Shown here: one piece after another, positions 49,061 to 59,580 of the stretch
Numbering within the stretch: the first letter of the stretch is position 1
How the letters are laid out: each line of letters starts with the position of its first letter
Origin: Niebla homalea
Taxonomy: Eukaryota; Ascomycota; Lecanoromycetes; Lecanorales; Ramalinaceae
Direction of reading: 5' to 3'
DNA: 64,000 nt
NCBI GenBank assembly: GCA_019925105.1
Contig: JAHGAU010000002.1
Coordinates: 1,240,001 to 1,304,000, forward strand
Translations under genes and position numbers: made by a program
The notes under the pieces: model-generated
Seen by the model: the letters and a program-made list of their open reading frames with translations, nothing else
Database searches by the model: none
Told to the model about the DNA's origin: nothing

Positions 49061-49560
49061 ACCTGGTCGGATCGAAAGCCTTAGTAAAAAAAAAAAAGTA
49101 CTTTATTCAATCAGACCGCTCGTAAGTTACTTATAAGTAAATCGTGAAACTTATAAGCGCTTTAAGCGGACTTAACTAATTAAAAACAGTTAAAAATAAA
49201 CTACGCTTAAAACAGTAAAAAAACGTTTTAATTTTTTTAATCTTTTTTATTAAGCTTTCTTAACGTATGGGTATAACCGGCACCCCCTTATGAGCCATAA
49301 TATTCAACGTTTTTTAAGATTGATTATAAATTCCGTTTTTTTAATTAAAAGTAACCCTAGGAAATAGCGGTATTAAATCTTAAGTGTAAGGGTATTTAGA
49401 GGGGGTAAATTAAAAAAACGTTAAGTCAAAAAAAATATAACAAAGTAGGAAACTTATAAATAAATCAAGGAACTCGCAAGCGCTTAAAGGTTAAGTAAAA
49501 GGGGACATAAGACTTTTATGCTCGTTTACCTTACGTATACTTAAAGCACTTATATGCTGG
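49061..49560. repeat. 0.5-kb dispersed repeat (family E), copy 1
   Basis: Starts ACCTGGTCGGATCG and ends CACTTATATGCTGG. The inverted counterpart is at 59581-60073. Shared landmarks include AAGCGCTTTAAGCGG, an A-rich AACGTTAAGT block and GGGGACATAAG. No coding frame, no terminal inverted repeats and no clear duplication were found. The element type is unknown. Confidence 0.7.
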
Positions 49561-50400
49561 AAAATTATATTACGGATATAATTACTTATTTAAACTTAAC
49601 TTTCTTAATTTTAAAATTAAGTTAATTTAACGATAACTTTATTATCTAGTATCAAAACTGCTTATTATAAATACTTAAATATTCAAAAAATATATTCAAT
49701 TTAAGTTTATATTTCCGGCGTAACGGCGGAATACTTAAATATTTTATAAATATTACGTTTATTAACGATAGAAGTAATAAAAGGCTATTACATAACTTTA
49801 TAATATTAAAAAACGATATAATATATATATAACATATCCGGAAATAGCGTATTTTCGTTATTTTTACCGTAAAGGCTAAACTTATAGTTTTTTTTTAAAA
49901 AAATATAAAATAAATATTTAATTTATAAAGTAAATTAATAAAACCGGATTCTTTAAAATTAGAGGCTTATTATTTTATTTGATAATAATAACGGTAATAT
50001 TTCTTTTATTCAACCCCCGGAGGATTTTTTGAGGATTAAGTATAATAAAGTTTAATATTATTTTATTTTAAAAAAGGTATAAAAAAAAGCTTCATCTTAA
50101 TAAACTATATTAATATTAAAGATTAATTCGTAAATATTATAATAAAGTTTTTATTGAAATTACCTTTTAAAATCAATTAATTAAAACTTGAATTATATTT
50201 AATAAGTTAAAAACGGTATTATTATTATAGATTTATTATAACTTTAAAAAAGGAGTAATATATAGGGGTATTCCGCGGATATTGTAATAATCTTTGTATT
50301 AAAGACGCTATCGTATAAAGGCTTAGAAAACGGCGTTTTATTAACGGTATCATAGGTATATCGGTGCATAAGGTACGGTGAGTATATAGTTATTAAACGC
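49561..50400. other. AT-rich border zone left of the gene island
   Basis: Mutated, with no frame or motif. Composition changes to normal over roughly 50270-50420, where CpA and TpG reappear. Confidence 0.5.
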
Positions 50401-51414
50401 CCTTTCAATGGACATAAATACGGTCGTTATCACAGCGTCATTAAACAAAGATAGTGGTAGACTCAATATAAGTGATTCGGCTTGCTCACCCTTCCCCTGC
50501 ACCTATTTGCAAATATGGCATCAACTCCATGCAACACCACCACCACCATGCCTGCACCCAGGCTCACAAGCCTTAAGACCCTCGGCAAGAAAAAAAACAC
50601 TAGCGCCGGGTACCACATCTTTTGTATTCTACGATAAGAAGTTCTACTGCAGATCCAAAGTTGGTGTCACATCAGGCTCGGAATCGCGCAGGGCGATAGT
50701 CTGTGAGTTTGTGCCGCTCGATCCAGCATAAGCTTAGTGGTGGCAGGGCACTCCTTTCTACGAGTCCGGCGCCTGGATTCCGAGCCTGATGCAAGTCATT
50801 GAGTCATCTTCAGTCCGATTGGCTCCAGCTTGTACATTAGGCAGAAGGACTGAAGGACTGAAGGCAGTGGGACCGGACTCCTGATAATAAACATTTCTCT
50901 TGAGACGCAGGGTCAAGCGCAGTCTGCGTTACCTTGGGCTCGACTGTTATCAAAGCAAGTGGAACCTCGCAAATCATACTGTATGCACTGGAAGCGCCTT
51001 CCTATCCTAGATAGCTGGCGGAGCAGGGCGGGCCTTCAAGTGTCCGCTAGTGAACATTTTGACGCCGCTGTAAGCCACTTACCTGCGGCACGATCCGGTT
51101 GGTGGTTACCTTACATGGTCGTAAGATTGTGTAGGTAGCAGCTGCATGTGAGGTGGATTCAATCCAATCCAATCACCGAAGCCTTCAACATCTTAGTCCC
51201 ATAATCGATGTCCGTGCTCCCAAACGACACGCCATGGTTGCAGGCTTGAGCATCCATTGCTCCAAGCTGCAGGGCAGTGGCGGTCGAGATGCGAATCATG
51301 AACGCTCTAGGAGCTGATCGGCAATATTGCATCGTTATGTCACAAACCGGTCATCTCCTGTATAAAGTCTGTTGAATTTTCCGATTCACCTGTCGACTGG
51401 TTCAATCTAATGCG
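50401..51414. other. Intergenic region with normal composition; doubtful 107-codon frame
   Basis: A frame at 50408-50731 (+) encodes 107 residues that resemble nothing I know, with a Pro-rich centre; I do not call it a gene. The region has a 16-bp perfect inverted repeat (50670-50685 / 50776-50791), a GGACTGAA direct repeat near 50850 and an AATCC triplet near 51160-51175. Its right part presumably holds the promoter of the next gene. Confidence 0.4.
50670..50791. repeat. 16-bp perfect inverted repeat
   Basis: CATCAGGCTCGGAATC at 50670-50685 and its reverse complement at 50776-50791, separated by 90 bases. It overlaps the end of the doubtful 107-codon frame. Confidence 0.85.
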
Positions 51415-51477
51415 ATGCCATGTAATCTGCAGTATTTCACCTTATACTTAATTAAAGTCAAATTCGACTGTCCGGCT

Positions 51478-52890
51478 ATGGCATGGCCGAATCCGGATAC
51501 GACGCCTGCCATGATACCTCCACCAGGTCAGGTTTCCAACCTGGATCATCCTTATTCGCAACAAAATTACATCATCGCCACCTCGATAATTTGCAGTACA
51601 TTCGTGCTTGTGGCTATAACGACGAGAACGTTTGTGAAGGCTTATCTGCTTCGCAAATTTCAGTTCGAGGATTGTAGGTACCCCCCACCGTGAGTTATGA
51701 CCTTACTCATAATACGTAGATGCTCTGATAACCTCTGGTCTGGCCTTTGCAGCCTGGATTGGTGTTCTGATTGCGGCTGGTAACGTGGGTCAAGGCTGCC
51801 ACATGTGGGATCTATCGGTCGCAAAGTTTCAGAGATTTCTCCTAGTATGTACGGGTCATCGTCGAGATTATGAAGCGCATCGCTAAGCAAGCATCTTCGC
51901 AGCTTGAGAACATTGTGGAAATCCTCTACGGCCCGGTACTGTTCCCAGCGAAACTGTGTGCTCTCTTGCAGATTCTGCGGATCTTTAAGGGCAATAGCAG
52001 GAATTCGGTATACTGGACAATCCAAATCCTTATTTGGGTGACCGCGGGATTCTACCTTAGCCTCTTGTTCAGCTTCATCTTTTCATGTAATCCTCGGACC
52101 AAAATTCAGGATCCAAATGAACCGGGTACTTGCATCGACAACAATGCATTGATTCTTGCTTCAGGAGCTCTCAACATCGTGTCAGATTTCTCAATCCTTC
52201 TCCTTCCGGGATTTGCGGTATGGAGGCTCAAGCTACCAGTCAAACGCAAGCTCGCAATCTTCGCAGTCTTTGGCACTGGCCTGTTGTAAGCAATGACCCG
52301 GAGAATGTTTGGTGTTGCGCACTGATAGCATGGCTAGTGCCTGTATCTCGAGCATCATCCGCTTGGCTTACAGTATCCGTTTGACATTGACCAAGGACGT
52401 TTCCTATGCTGTGAATGCTGTTGGCTTATGGGCGTAAGAGATGTCTTTCCTCCGCTAGCGATGCTGCTGAACAGAGATCGATGACAGAACCGCCGAATTT
52501 ACGACCGTCATAATGGCTTGCGCCTTTCCGACCGTACCCAGATTGTTACAGTGGTTTCGCGAAAGGACAAAATACGGTCCTCACTCCCAATCGCATAGCC
52601 AGTCACATAATGTATCATATCATCCGCCCACTAACAGATCTTACGCAAAGGTTGGGCCTCCCTGGGCTCCTGCTACGTCATCGACTGTAGCATTTGCCGA
52701 TGAATATATCGCTTTGGAGGAGCCAGCTCCAACACATCCAACCAGACTGCTCGCAGGCTTTCAGCCGATCCATGAATCACGGACTCCTCGTACAAGCATG
52801 AATAATGCTTCGAACAAAGAAGACAAAGTGGTTAGAAAGACCGTCCGAATGGAAACCAGTTACACACCTCGAGACGCATCTGCACTGTAG
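51478..52890 (+). CDS. Fungal rhodopsin-domain (PTH11/SAT4-like) seven-helix membrane protein
   Basis: Inferred exons: 51478-51673, 51720-51844, 51903-52285, 52338-52433, 52488-52890, giving 400 residues. All introns are GT-AG, 46-58 bp, and each junction restores a family pattern: ED-Y-ALITSGLAFAAW, RFLL-LENIVEILYGPV, GTGL-F-ACISSIIRL and GLW-A-TAEFTTVIMACAFP. Hydrophobic helices start near residues 31, 67, 110, 147, 190, 222 and 262. The conserved loop C-N-P ... G-T-C (about residues 167-185) and the S-D-F-S-I-L-L-L-P helix are diagnostic for the fungal family (rhodopsin domain). The last 110 residues form a polar cytoplasmic tail. An in-frame Met at 51415 would add 21 residues; 51478 fits the family better. 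Members are plasma-membrane proteins, some receptor-like (PTH11), and often sit beside metabolite clusters. The ligand is unknown. Confidence 0.88.
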
Positions 52891-53240
52891 GCGCGATGAT
52901 CAGAGGCAGATAGAACAAGGAGGGTTTCACCACCTCATCAAGTCTTCCCTCTTGTCCCTGCTCGGACTCCGCTCGGATTATGCTTTGATGGGTAATAGGA
53001 GACTTGATGCGTGTAACATGATAAATTGACAGAGGTATGAGGGGTCTCGGGATGCTTGTATGCGTAAGACCAGCTTCTATGGGGTACTCTCGAATCTTGG
53101 TATGATTGGGAACCAGCCTTGTAACCTCAGTTGATGATTCGGTACTGTACGTATTGTATGCGCCTGAGGTCTTTCAATCTTGCACGGCTGGGCAATAGAA
53201 TGGTTTGATGACAAGTTCTACCATCAAATACCTTTTGGGA
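52891..53240. other. Convergent intergenic region
   Basis: Lies between the 3' ends of the membrane-protein and UbiA genes. Short frames here are shadows. It should contain both transcription terminators; no unambiguous signal was read. Confidence 0.5.
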
Positions 53241-54137
53241 TCATACAAAGTACGAAAACAATCGCATTTTAGCCAACAGTGGTATGATATAGATGGCGAT
53301 GACCCAAACGTTCCACAACCTGAACGACAATTTGTCGTCCGCGCGGCTTGTCAGGCAGAGCATCCTAAATGCAATCAACATGCTCAACAGCAGAGGCAAG
53401 ATGTACCCTGCTAACCCTATACGCCAAAATGAGGGCGCGATTAATGACCACGACGGCAGAAGGAAGACGACAGACCAGCGAGCAGGTCGATCCCCGATAA
53501 GCAGAGGTAACGTACTGCGCCCTCGAGCTTTATCCCCCACCTGATCTTGAATATCTTGAATCTGTACTGTGGAGAAGATAATTAAGCCAACTAACAGGAA
53601 CCACTGTATTGCGACTGTATCCATTTTTGCTCCGGATCCAACAGCAACTTCAACGGCTCCGTATATAAAACTGATGTATCCAGCCGCGTTAATGAGATTG
53701 CGAATTGCGCAGGTCTCAGCTCCGTTCTTCTCGTTGTACCACCACCCAAGTACGATAAGAGCCACGCATGATTTCGTCCCACTTGTGAGCAGGCTGAATA
53801 TATACGCTGTAAGGTAAGAGGCCAGCATTAATGTCTTTGCTCTAGCTTGCGTAAGGCGGTGAGAGGGCAAAGGGCGCCATGGCTTATTCAGAACATCCTC
53901 TTGTATAGCCTGAGTCTGTCTTTGGTTTGAAATGGCGAATGGGAGCAAGTTGATCCACGTCCAGAGAAGAACGAGTGGTGTCCTTCGCAGAATCAGAAGC
54001 GTTGAAGGCCGTTCGCCTTCAGCGAAAGGGACCAAACAACCTACGATTCCGAAAAGGGTACTTGGGATCACGATCGTCTTGAAGTCACTTGCTGTGAATA
54101 GGAAAAGGGTGTGTAGCTGGTACAGCATAGCCCGCAT
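53241..54137 (-). CDS. UbiA-family membrane prenyltransferase / terpene cyclase
   Basis: 298 residues from ATG 54137 in one exon. Two Asp-rich motifs define the superfamily. The first is N71-QRQ-x3-I-x-ED81, followed by NKPWRPLPS (84-92). The second is D195-IQDQVGD202, followed by GRSTLPL (206-212). Several hydrophobic segments surround them (about 21-40, 55-71, 102-118, 150-168, 180-193, 221-236, 243-261, 275-290). The N-terminus (YQLHTLFLFTASDFKTIVIP) matches the usual start of the fungal group that includes the UbiA-type terpene cyclase Fma-TC of fumagillin synthesis, as far as I recall that family. Such proteins bind a prenyl diphosphate through Mg2+ and either cyclise it or transfer it. 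Which of the two applies here cannot be told. An in-frame stop lies just upstream of the start. It diverges from the NRPS-like gene, about 0.7 kb away. Confidence 0.87.
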   Translation of the reverse strand: MRAMLYQLHTLFLFTASDFKTIVIPSTLFGIVGCLVPFAEGERPSTLLILRRTPLVLLWTWINLLPFAISNQRQTQAIQEDVLNKPWRPLPSHRLTQARAKTLMLASYLTAYIFSLLTSGTKSCVALIVLGWWYNEKNGAETCAIRNLINAAGYISFIYGAVEVAVGSGAKMDTVAIQWFLLVGLIIFSTVQIQDIQDQVGDKARGRSTLPLLIGDRPARWSVVFLLPSWSLIAPSFWRIGLAGYILPLLLSMLIAFRMLCLTSRADDKLSFRLWNVWVIAIYIIPLLAKMRLFSYFV

Positions 54138-54845
54138 CACGGTTCAAAGAAACGGGAGATGCTGTTATTATTTGAGAAAAGGGTTGGTGTCAATCCCTCA
54201 CCTCGTGGTAGAAGATATCGGCGTAGACACTCGGATAACGGAGAGGGTTGAAGTCTTGCGGAAGATTGATGATTATGCTGATTTTGTAGGCCGGATAGAT
54301 GATTCCAGCTGACGCCGTAATCAACCTTCGATCGTTCATCTGGTTGCTCGCAAAAGTGATGACCTGCGCGACCGCCATGATGCAGGGTCTGTGCAGAGGA
54401 TTTGCGAGTATCCCGCAAGAACCTTCAGTAGATAGAGATTCGACACAAGTCACAGAGCTCATGCCAAGCGATTGGTCGAAACGGATAAATCGTCACATGG
54501 TATGCATCTAGCTGTGCAGTCGGAAACAGCTCGCAAAGGTGGAGCAACTGCAAGAACCCTGCGTCTCCGTTGCATAAATGACTCGCGTCAATAACGACTT
54601 AGCTCCGTTGCTGCTCTATGAGGTACTGATCAGTCTCGGTCCAATAGCCTGATGTCTGCCTTGCTTCAAGCATGCGGCTCTCAGATCAAGACCAGGCTCG
54701 CGAGAACGTGGCTTTCAGCACCGCGGCAGCACCTCATTATCTCCTTCTTGCTGGATCGTGGTAGAAAGTTGTATGGGACATCGGTCCTGCTATTCAACAC
54801 TATTCTCACTATCGTTCTAGCCTCCGCTGTCCAGACCTAGTCTGG
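54138..54845. promoter_or_regulatory. Putative shared promoter of the UbiA and NRPS-like genes
   Basis: A 708-bp intergenic stretch between divergent starts. A CCAAT box lies at 54641-54645, about 200 bases before the NRPS-like start; a TGCATAAATG stretch lies near 54573. Frames of 60-93 codons on both strands have no recognisable content. One minus-strand frame (54190-54462) could in principle be spliced to the UbiA frame (GAG/GTGAGG donor), but this would remove the conserved Y-Q-L start. A shared promoter would suit co-regulation, which is inference. Confidence 0.5.
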
Positions 54846-57800
54846 ATGAGCATGCCTGCAAATGTTGGCAGGAGACTTCTCCCCAGCGTGCTAGATGAGC
54901 TGAGTGAAAGAACACCTGACAGGCTCTATGCATCGATTCCACGACTTCCAACCACTCTTGCTCATGGATTTCGGGATATTACAGTGAAGGACATAGCTCA
55001 GTGCTGTGATGTCACCGCCCATTGGTTGCACGATAGATTTGGCCGGAGTGAGAATTTTGAGACTTTATGCTACATTGGTACTGCCGACATTCGGGGTGCA
55101 ATCTTGTTTTTGGCAGCTATCAAGTGCAGCTTTAAAGTCTGTCCAGCTTTCACGGAGTTCTGCTTTTTTTTCTGACTTTCTCAGGTCATATTCCCGTCTC
55201 CAAGAAACCCTGCGACCACGAATAGAATGCTCCTTGAACAAACGAGTTGCAACAAGTTGGTCTACGCCCAAGAGGTCATTCCGGTCATCAACAGCCTCAA
55301 ATCCATCTGCTCTGGACTAGACTGTGTCCAGATAGCTTCTCTTGAAGACGTTTTGGACAAGAAGGTGGACCAGTTTCCATATACGGAACAATTCGATGAA
55401 GCTGTCCATCACCCTATCATAATATTACACTCTTCAGGCTCGACAGGTAAGTCTTGCGGAAAATCACCACGGAAAGCATTACTGACAAGGCCATTAAGGA
55501 CTCCCGAAACCTGTGACAATGACTCATGGCACCTTTACAGTGCTGGACATGGAGCGTAATCTTCCAAAAACACCAGGCCGCAAAAATCGAGACTTTTCCA
55601 TCTGGGACTTTGGCCCTGGAGGAGGAAGATTTTACACATGCTTTCCGTACTTTCACCTAGCAGGCTTCTTGGCTACCGTCGTGAATCCCATTTTTACCGA
55701 GATCTCCAGTCCTGTGCTGGGACCTGCCACTATACCACCAAGCGCAGGGTTACTGAGAGACGTCATGAGCCTTCAAAACTTGAGTGCTCTGTACATTCCG
55801 CCATCATTGGCAGAACAGTTGTTGCAGCAACCTGGAAGTGTTGAATTATTCAAGAGCCTTGATTTCCTTTGCTACACGGGAGGTCCATTCTCCCGACAAG
55901 CTGGAGAAACACTTGCCAGAACCACAGAACTCGTGACCCTATATGGATCTACAGAAGCTTTTCAGGTCCCTCAACTTGCACCTAAGGATCCTGTTAACGA
56001 CTTCGCTTATATGGAATGGAACCCTTGTTTCAAACTTCAAATGCAAGCATCGGAAGAAGAGCCAGAAGCGTTTGAAATGGTGCTATTTGCGGATGATGAA
56101 ACCGCAAATATCTCTGCCTTGAATCACAATTTTCCTGGCGTCTCTGAATGGCGGACAAAAGATCTTTTCAAGCGGCATCCGGATCCTCAAAAATCAAATC
56201 TGTGGACGTATCACGGTCGTAGAGATGATATTGTCGTGCTTTCGAATGGCGAGAAATTCAACCCTGTGCCGATGGAGCTCATGATACAACGTCATCCAAA
56301 GCTTGCCGGTGCTCTGATCACCGGCCTCGGTGGCTCTCAAGCAGCTTTGTTACTGGAGTCTAATCCTGACGTTGGGAATGCAGACACGGTCATTAGGGAA
56401 GTATGGGCCTTAGTCGAGCAAGCCAATCAGCTAGCACCTGCGCAGGGTTGGATATCGCGTTCCAAAGTTCTCGTTTCACGTATTGATAAACATTTCATTC
56501 GTGCAGGTAAAGGTACCGTCGTGCGCAAAATGACAGAAAATTTGTACAGGTCGGAAATACAAAGTCTTTTTGTAGAAGGGAGCCAAAGCCTGGAGAGCTC
56601 TACAGACTCGAAGCCCACCCTTCGACCTACCTTCCCCCTCGAGTCTGTCTTAGACTTCGTTCGCAAGACCGTCATACTGGTCTTGCCCAACACAAAAGCT
56701 CTCCCTCTCCCCGAAAGCTTGATAGATCACGGTCTCGATTCAGTGAAATGTACGGAACTCTGTCAGAGATTGAAGACTGGCTTGCAGTCTATTTCACATG
56801 ATACAGACGTGTCTTGGATCTCAAACAGCTTTCTCTTTGAGCATTCAACATTGGAGACCCTCTCCACTGCAATTCACGAGTTCGTTGATACGGGGAAAGT
56901 CCCAAAAACTCGCCCTCCTCAAGATGCTGCTGGACGAGCAAGGGAGATCGAAGATATTATTGCAAAGTCTATTCGCAATCTTCCATCTAATAAGGTTGTG
57001 AAGGAGAGGTACTCGGAAAGCGGTCAAAATGTGGCATTGACTGGCTCCACTGGATTTCTGGGCACAGAGCTTCTTCACCAACTTCTCAAGGACCCAGAGA
57101 TCACCAATATATTCTGTCTTAATCGGGATCCAAAGGCAAAGGAGCGTCAGGAGAAGACATTATTAGCCAGGTTCCCGATCGAGGAGCACACAATCGATAA
57201 AGCATCTTACTTGACCGTGGAGATGGATAAGCCAAATTTAGGTCTCGAGACGCTTGACTTCCAATTCCTCCTTGAGAATACTACCACGGTGATTCACAAT
57301 GCCTGGAAGGTTGACTTTTATCACCCTCTGAGTGCATTCGAATCGCAGATGAGGGGCCTCCAGAACATCATTGCATTCGGTGCGAAATGTCGCTATGAGC
57401 CACACATCATGTTCACTTCATCGGTGGCCTCGATCTTGAATTCCGCCGCAAAGGAAAACAAGGTCCCACTGGTAGAGGATATCATTTCAGACAGCTACCC
57501 TGTCCCACTTCAGATTGGGTACGCCGAAAGTAAGTACATTGCTGAGCGCGTGTTGAAAGCAGCAAATCAAAGATTAGGTCTACCTGTCAGCATCCTTCGC
57601 ACCGGACAGATTGGTGGGTCAACCAAGGAGCATGATATTGCGGAGCCAAGGTTTGACTGGTTGCTCGCCTTGATCAAGGCTTCCAGAACGATAGGTGTCA
57701 TTCCGGATACCATGACCTTTCTCGACTGGATCCCGATCAACGAAGTAGGCCAAGTCATTCTTGACATCTTCCACAGCAAGAGCACATCTGTCAACCCGAA

Positions 57801-58125
57801 AGTACACAACCTTGTGCACCCCAGTCCGCTTCCCTGGAAAATATTCCTCGATGTCTTATCAGAAGAGTTCTACATAAAGCCTGAGCCAGTGCCATTGCGG
57901 AAATGGGTTGAAAAGGTGGGTGCGGAGGTCGGCAAACCCAGCCCCAACCCGTCAACGCTTCCTGCAGCCAGGACCCTTGACTTCTTCAAAGCATGTGGAG
58001 ATGGCCTGGAGGTTATATACGAAACCGAGAACTCTCGTCGAGCAAGTGAGACATTCCAGCAGCTTCAACCCATTACCAAAAGAATGATAACGACATGGTT
58101 GAAGCAGTGTGGGGTACAGCAGTAG
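54846..58125 (+). CDS. NRPS-like enzyme, adenylation-thiolation-reductase (A-T-TD)
   Basis: Exons 54846-55136, 55185-55446 and 55499-58125; 1059 residues. The two introns (48 and 52 bp) restore K-VIFPSPRNP and SGSTG-LPKP. The adenylation domain (about 10-540) has H179-SSGSTGLPK, YGSTE (333-337), GRRDDIVVLSNGEKFNP (424-440) and a terminal RAGKGTVVRK with Lys (519-528). The carrier domain has DHGLDS with the phosphopantetheine Ser at 599. The reductase (about 690-1059) has G700-STGFLG706 and the short-chain-dehydrogenase set TSS (824-826), Y859 and K863. There is no condensation domain. Enzymes of this build activate a carboxylic acid with ATP, load it on the carrier, and release it as aldehyde or alcohol with NADPH. 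The complete motif set and typical length indicate a functional gene. The substrate is not predictable by eye. The divergent UbiA gene suggests a joint pathway. Confidence 0.93.
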
Positions 58126-58320
58126 CGCTTGAGGTGCTGTATAAGAGCGCAAGAGCAGCTTCTTTCGAGCTCCAGATTCGCAGGAAGGAATCCAGAGGAG
58201 ATCTATGTGTTCAGATTCGTGGTTAAAGGTGGACAGATAGAACAGCACGTATTGTCTTAAGAAGTTTCAGTGTTTTGCGAAGTCATCTTGTCAGGGCCGT
58301 GCTTGGAATGTGATTAACAA
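58126..58320 (+). other. 3' flank of the NRPS-like gene and right edge of the island
   Basis: Ordinary composition up to about 58320, then AT-rich DNA. It presumably holds the 3' UTR. A 98-codon frame on the other strand is a shadow of the gene's end. Confidence 0.5.
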
Positions 58321-58329
58321 GGGTATATA

Positions 58330-58599
58330 TTGACTAAAAGAATAACTACGAAGAGTAAAAGTATAAATATTGACCAAAGAGACCTTTTATCAACATACGC
58401 CAAGCAACCTTACCCCTTATAGTTAATAGCCGAAGTAGACGACCCGAGTAACTCGCTTATATATTATTATGAATACGAAAGGATGGCGATAACGAAGGCC
58501 ATAGAGCAAATGCGTACGGCCTTCGACGAAATGGTAAACGAATATAAAGGTAAAAACGTAAAGAAGGATAAGCTTTTAAAGGGAATTAATAATATTTAA
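58330..58599 (+). pseudogene. Fragment of an unknown protein, lightly mutated, at the island edge
   Basis: In one frame (stop at 58597-58599) the plus strand reads a Pro/Gln-containing stretch, one internal stop (TAG, a CAG before mutation), then AEVDDPSNSLIYYYEYERM, then AITKAIEQMRTAFDEMV and NEYKGKNVKKDKLLKG. It looks like the C-terminal half of a helical, charged protein. I do not recognise it; a transposon Gag/ORF1 or a host-gene piece are both possible. It ends at the target site of SINE-like copy C. Confidence 0.4.
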
Positions 58600-58600
58600 T

Positions 58601-59330
58601 TGATTAATTGATTTATTTATATACGAGTCTAGCTACTTTAAGCTAATTTCGGCGTTTTATAATGCTAATGGTTAAGTTACGGTTATTTTAATATTTATAC
58701 TTATTTTAAATTTATTACTTTAATTTAAAAGGGAAAAGGAAACCGTGATCGGTTAACTTAACCCTAGTTTACCTTAAATATTAACCCGATTTAAATAAAA
58801 ACCTTTCCTTCGGAGTTATTTACCTTAATATTATAACCGAGTCTTTACGTTAACTTAATTAAGATTAATAATTACTTTAAATCCTTAATTTATTATTTTT
58901 ATTAAAAATCCTTTACTTTTTAATATTATAATTTATAATAAAAATTTAATAATAATATTAAGCTTAATTAAAATAAAGTAACCTTAATTATATAACTTTA
59001 TTTCTTTTAACGTTAAAATTTCGTTTTAAATATTTTATTACGTAATTTTTCAGATTAACCTTATTTAATCCTAACTTTAACCTTTTAATATTAAATCTTT
59101 ATAACCCCTTTTTACCGGCTTTATATAATAATTAAAGTTATTTAAGGTTAATTATAAGTATTAATAAATCGTTAAATATTTATTATTATTTTATTTATAT
59201 TAACCATATAATTTACCGGATAAGGTTTAAGGGCTCTTAACGAAATTATCCCCCACTTTTAAAATGTTTAATTATTCTATAGTTTATCTTCTGTACGCAA
59301 AAATGCCATTTCGCCGCGCTCGCCACCATT
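58601..59330 (-). mobile_element. SINE-like element, copy C
   Basis: About 730 bp. Tail (CAATTAAT) at 58601; head GGCGAGCGCGGCGAAATGGC on the minus strand at about 59304-59323. The duplication GAATTAATAATATT (58583-58596) against GAATTAATAGTATT (59331-59344) has one G/A mismatch, consistent with RIP. It aligns end to end with copies A and B. Confidence 0.85.
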
Positions 59331-59344
59331 GAATTAATAGTATT

Positions 59345-59580
59345 AATAGAGAAATATTAATAAAAAAGCAATAAATAATATAATAGAAATATTAATTATA
59401 GTAATAAATTAAGAAAAGCTACTTTAAGATAAACTTTATAAGAATAAAACCATACATATACGTGAAAACGCGGGAGAAATATATAATAAAAAAATATAAA
59501 AAATAAGTGAAAAACAGTCCGGTTAGAATAAGTATAAAAGTAACGTTAATAATTAACGGACTTATCTGCAAATTTGTAAA
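59345..59580. other. AT-rich spacer, nothing recognised
   Basis: A-rich plus strand, no open frame, no repeat ends. Confidence 0.5.

Noticed and set aside
1..50400. Mitochondrial DNA or a bacterial AT-rich genome as the source
   Set aside because: Multiple nuclear retrotransposon families with RIP-type decay and spliced genes next door show nuclear fungal DNA.
50408..50731. 107-codon frame as a gene
   Set aside because: No recognised motif, poor-complexity Pro-rich centre, overlaps an inverted repeat, and starts at the very edge of the AT-rich zone.
54652..54840. 62-codon frame just before the NRPS-like gene as an extra exon
   Set aside because: It stops six bases before the ATG in another context; the NRPS-like start already matches the family N-terminus.
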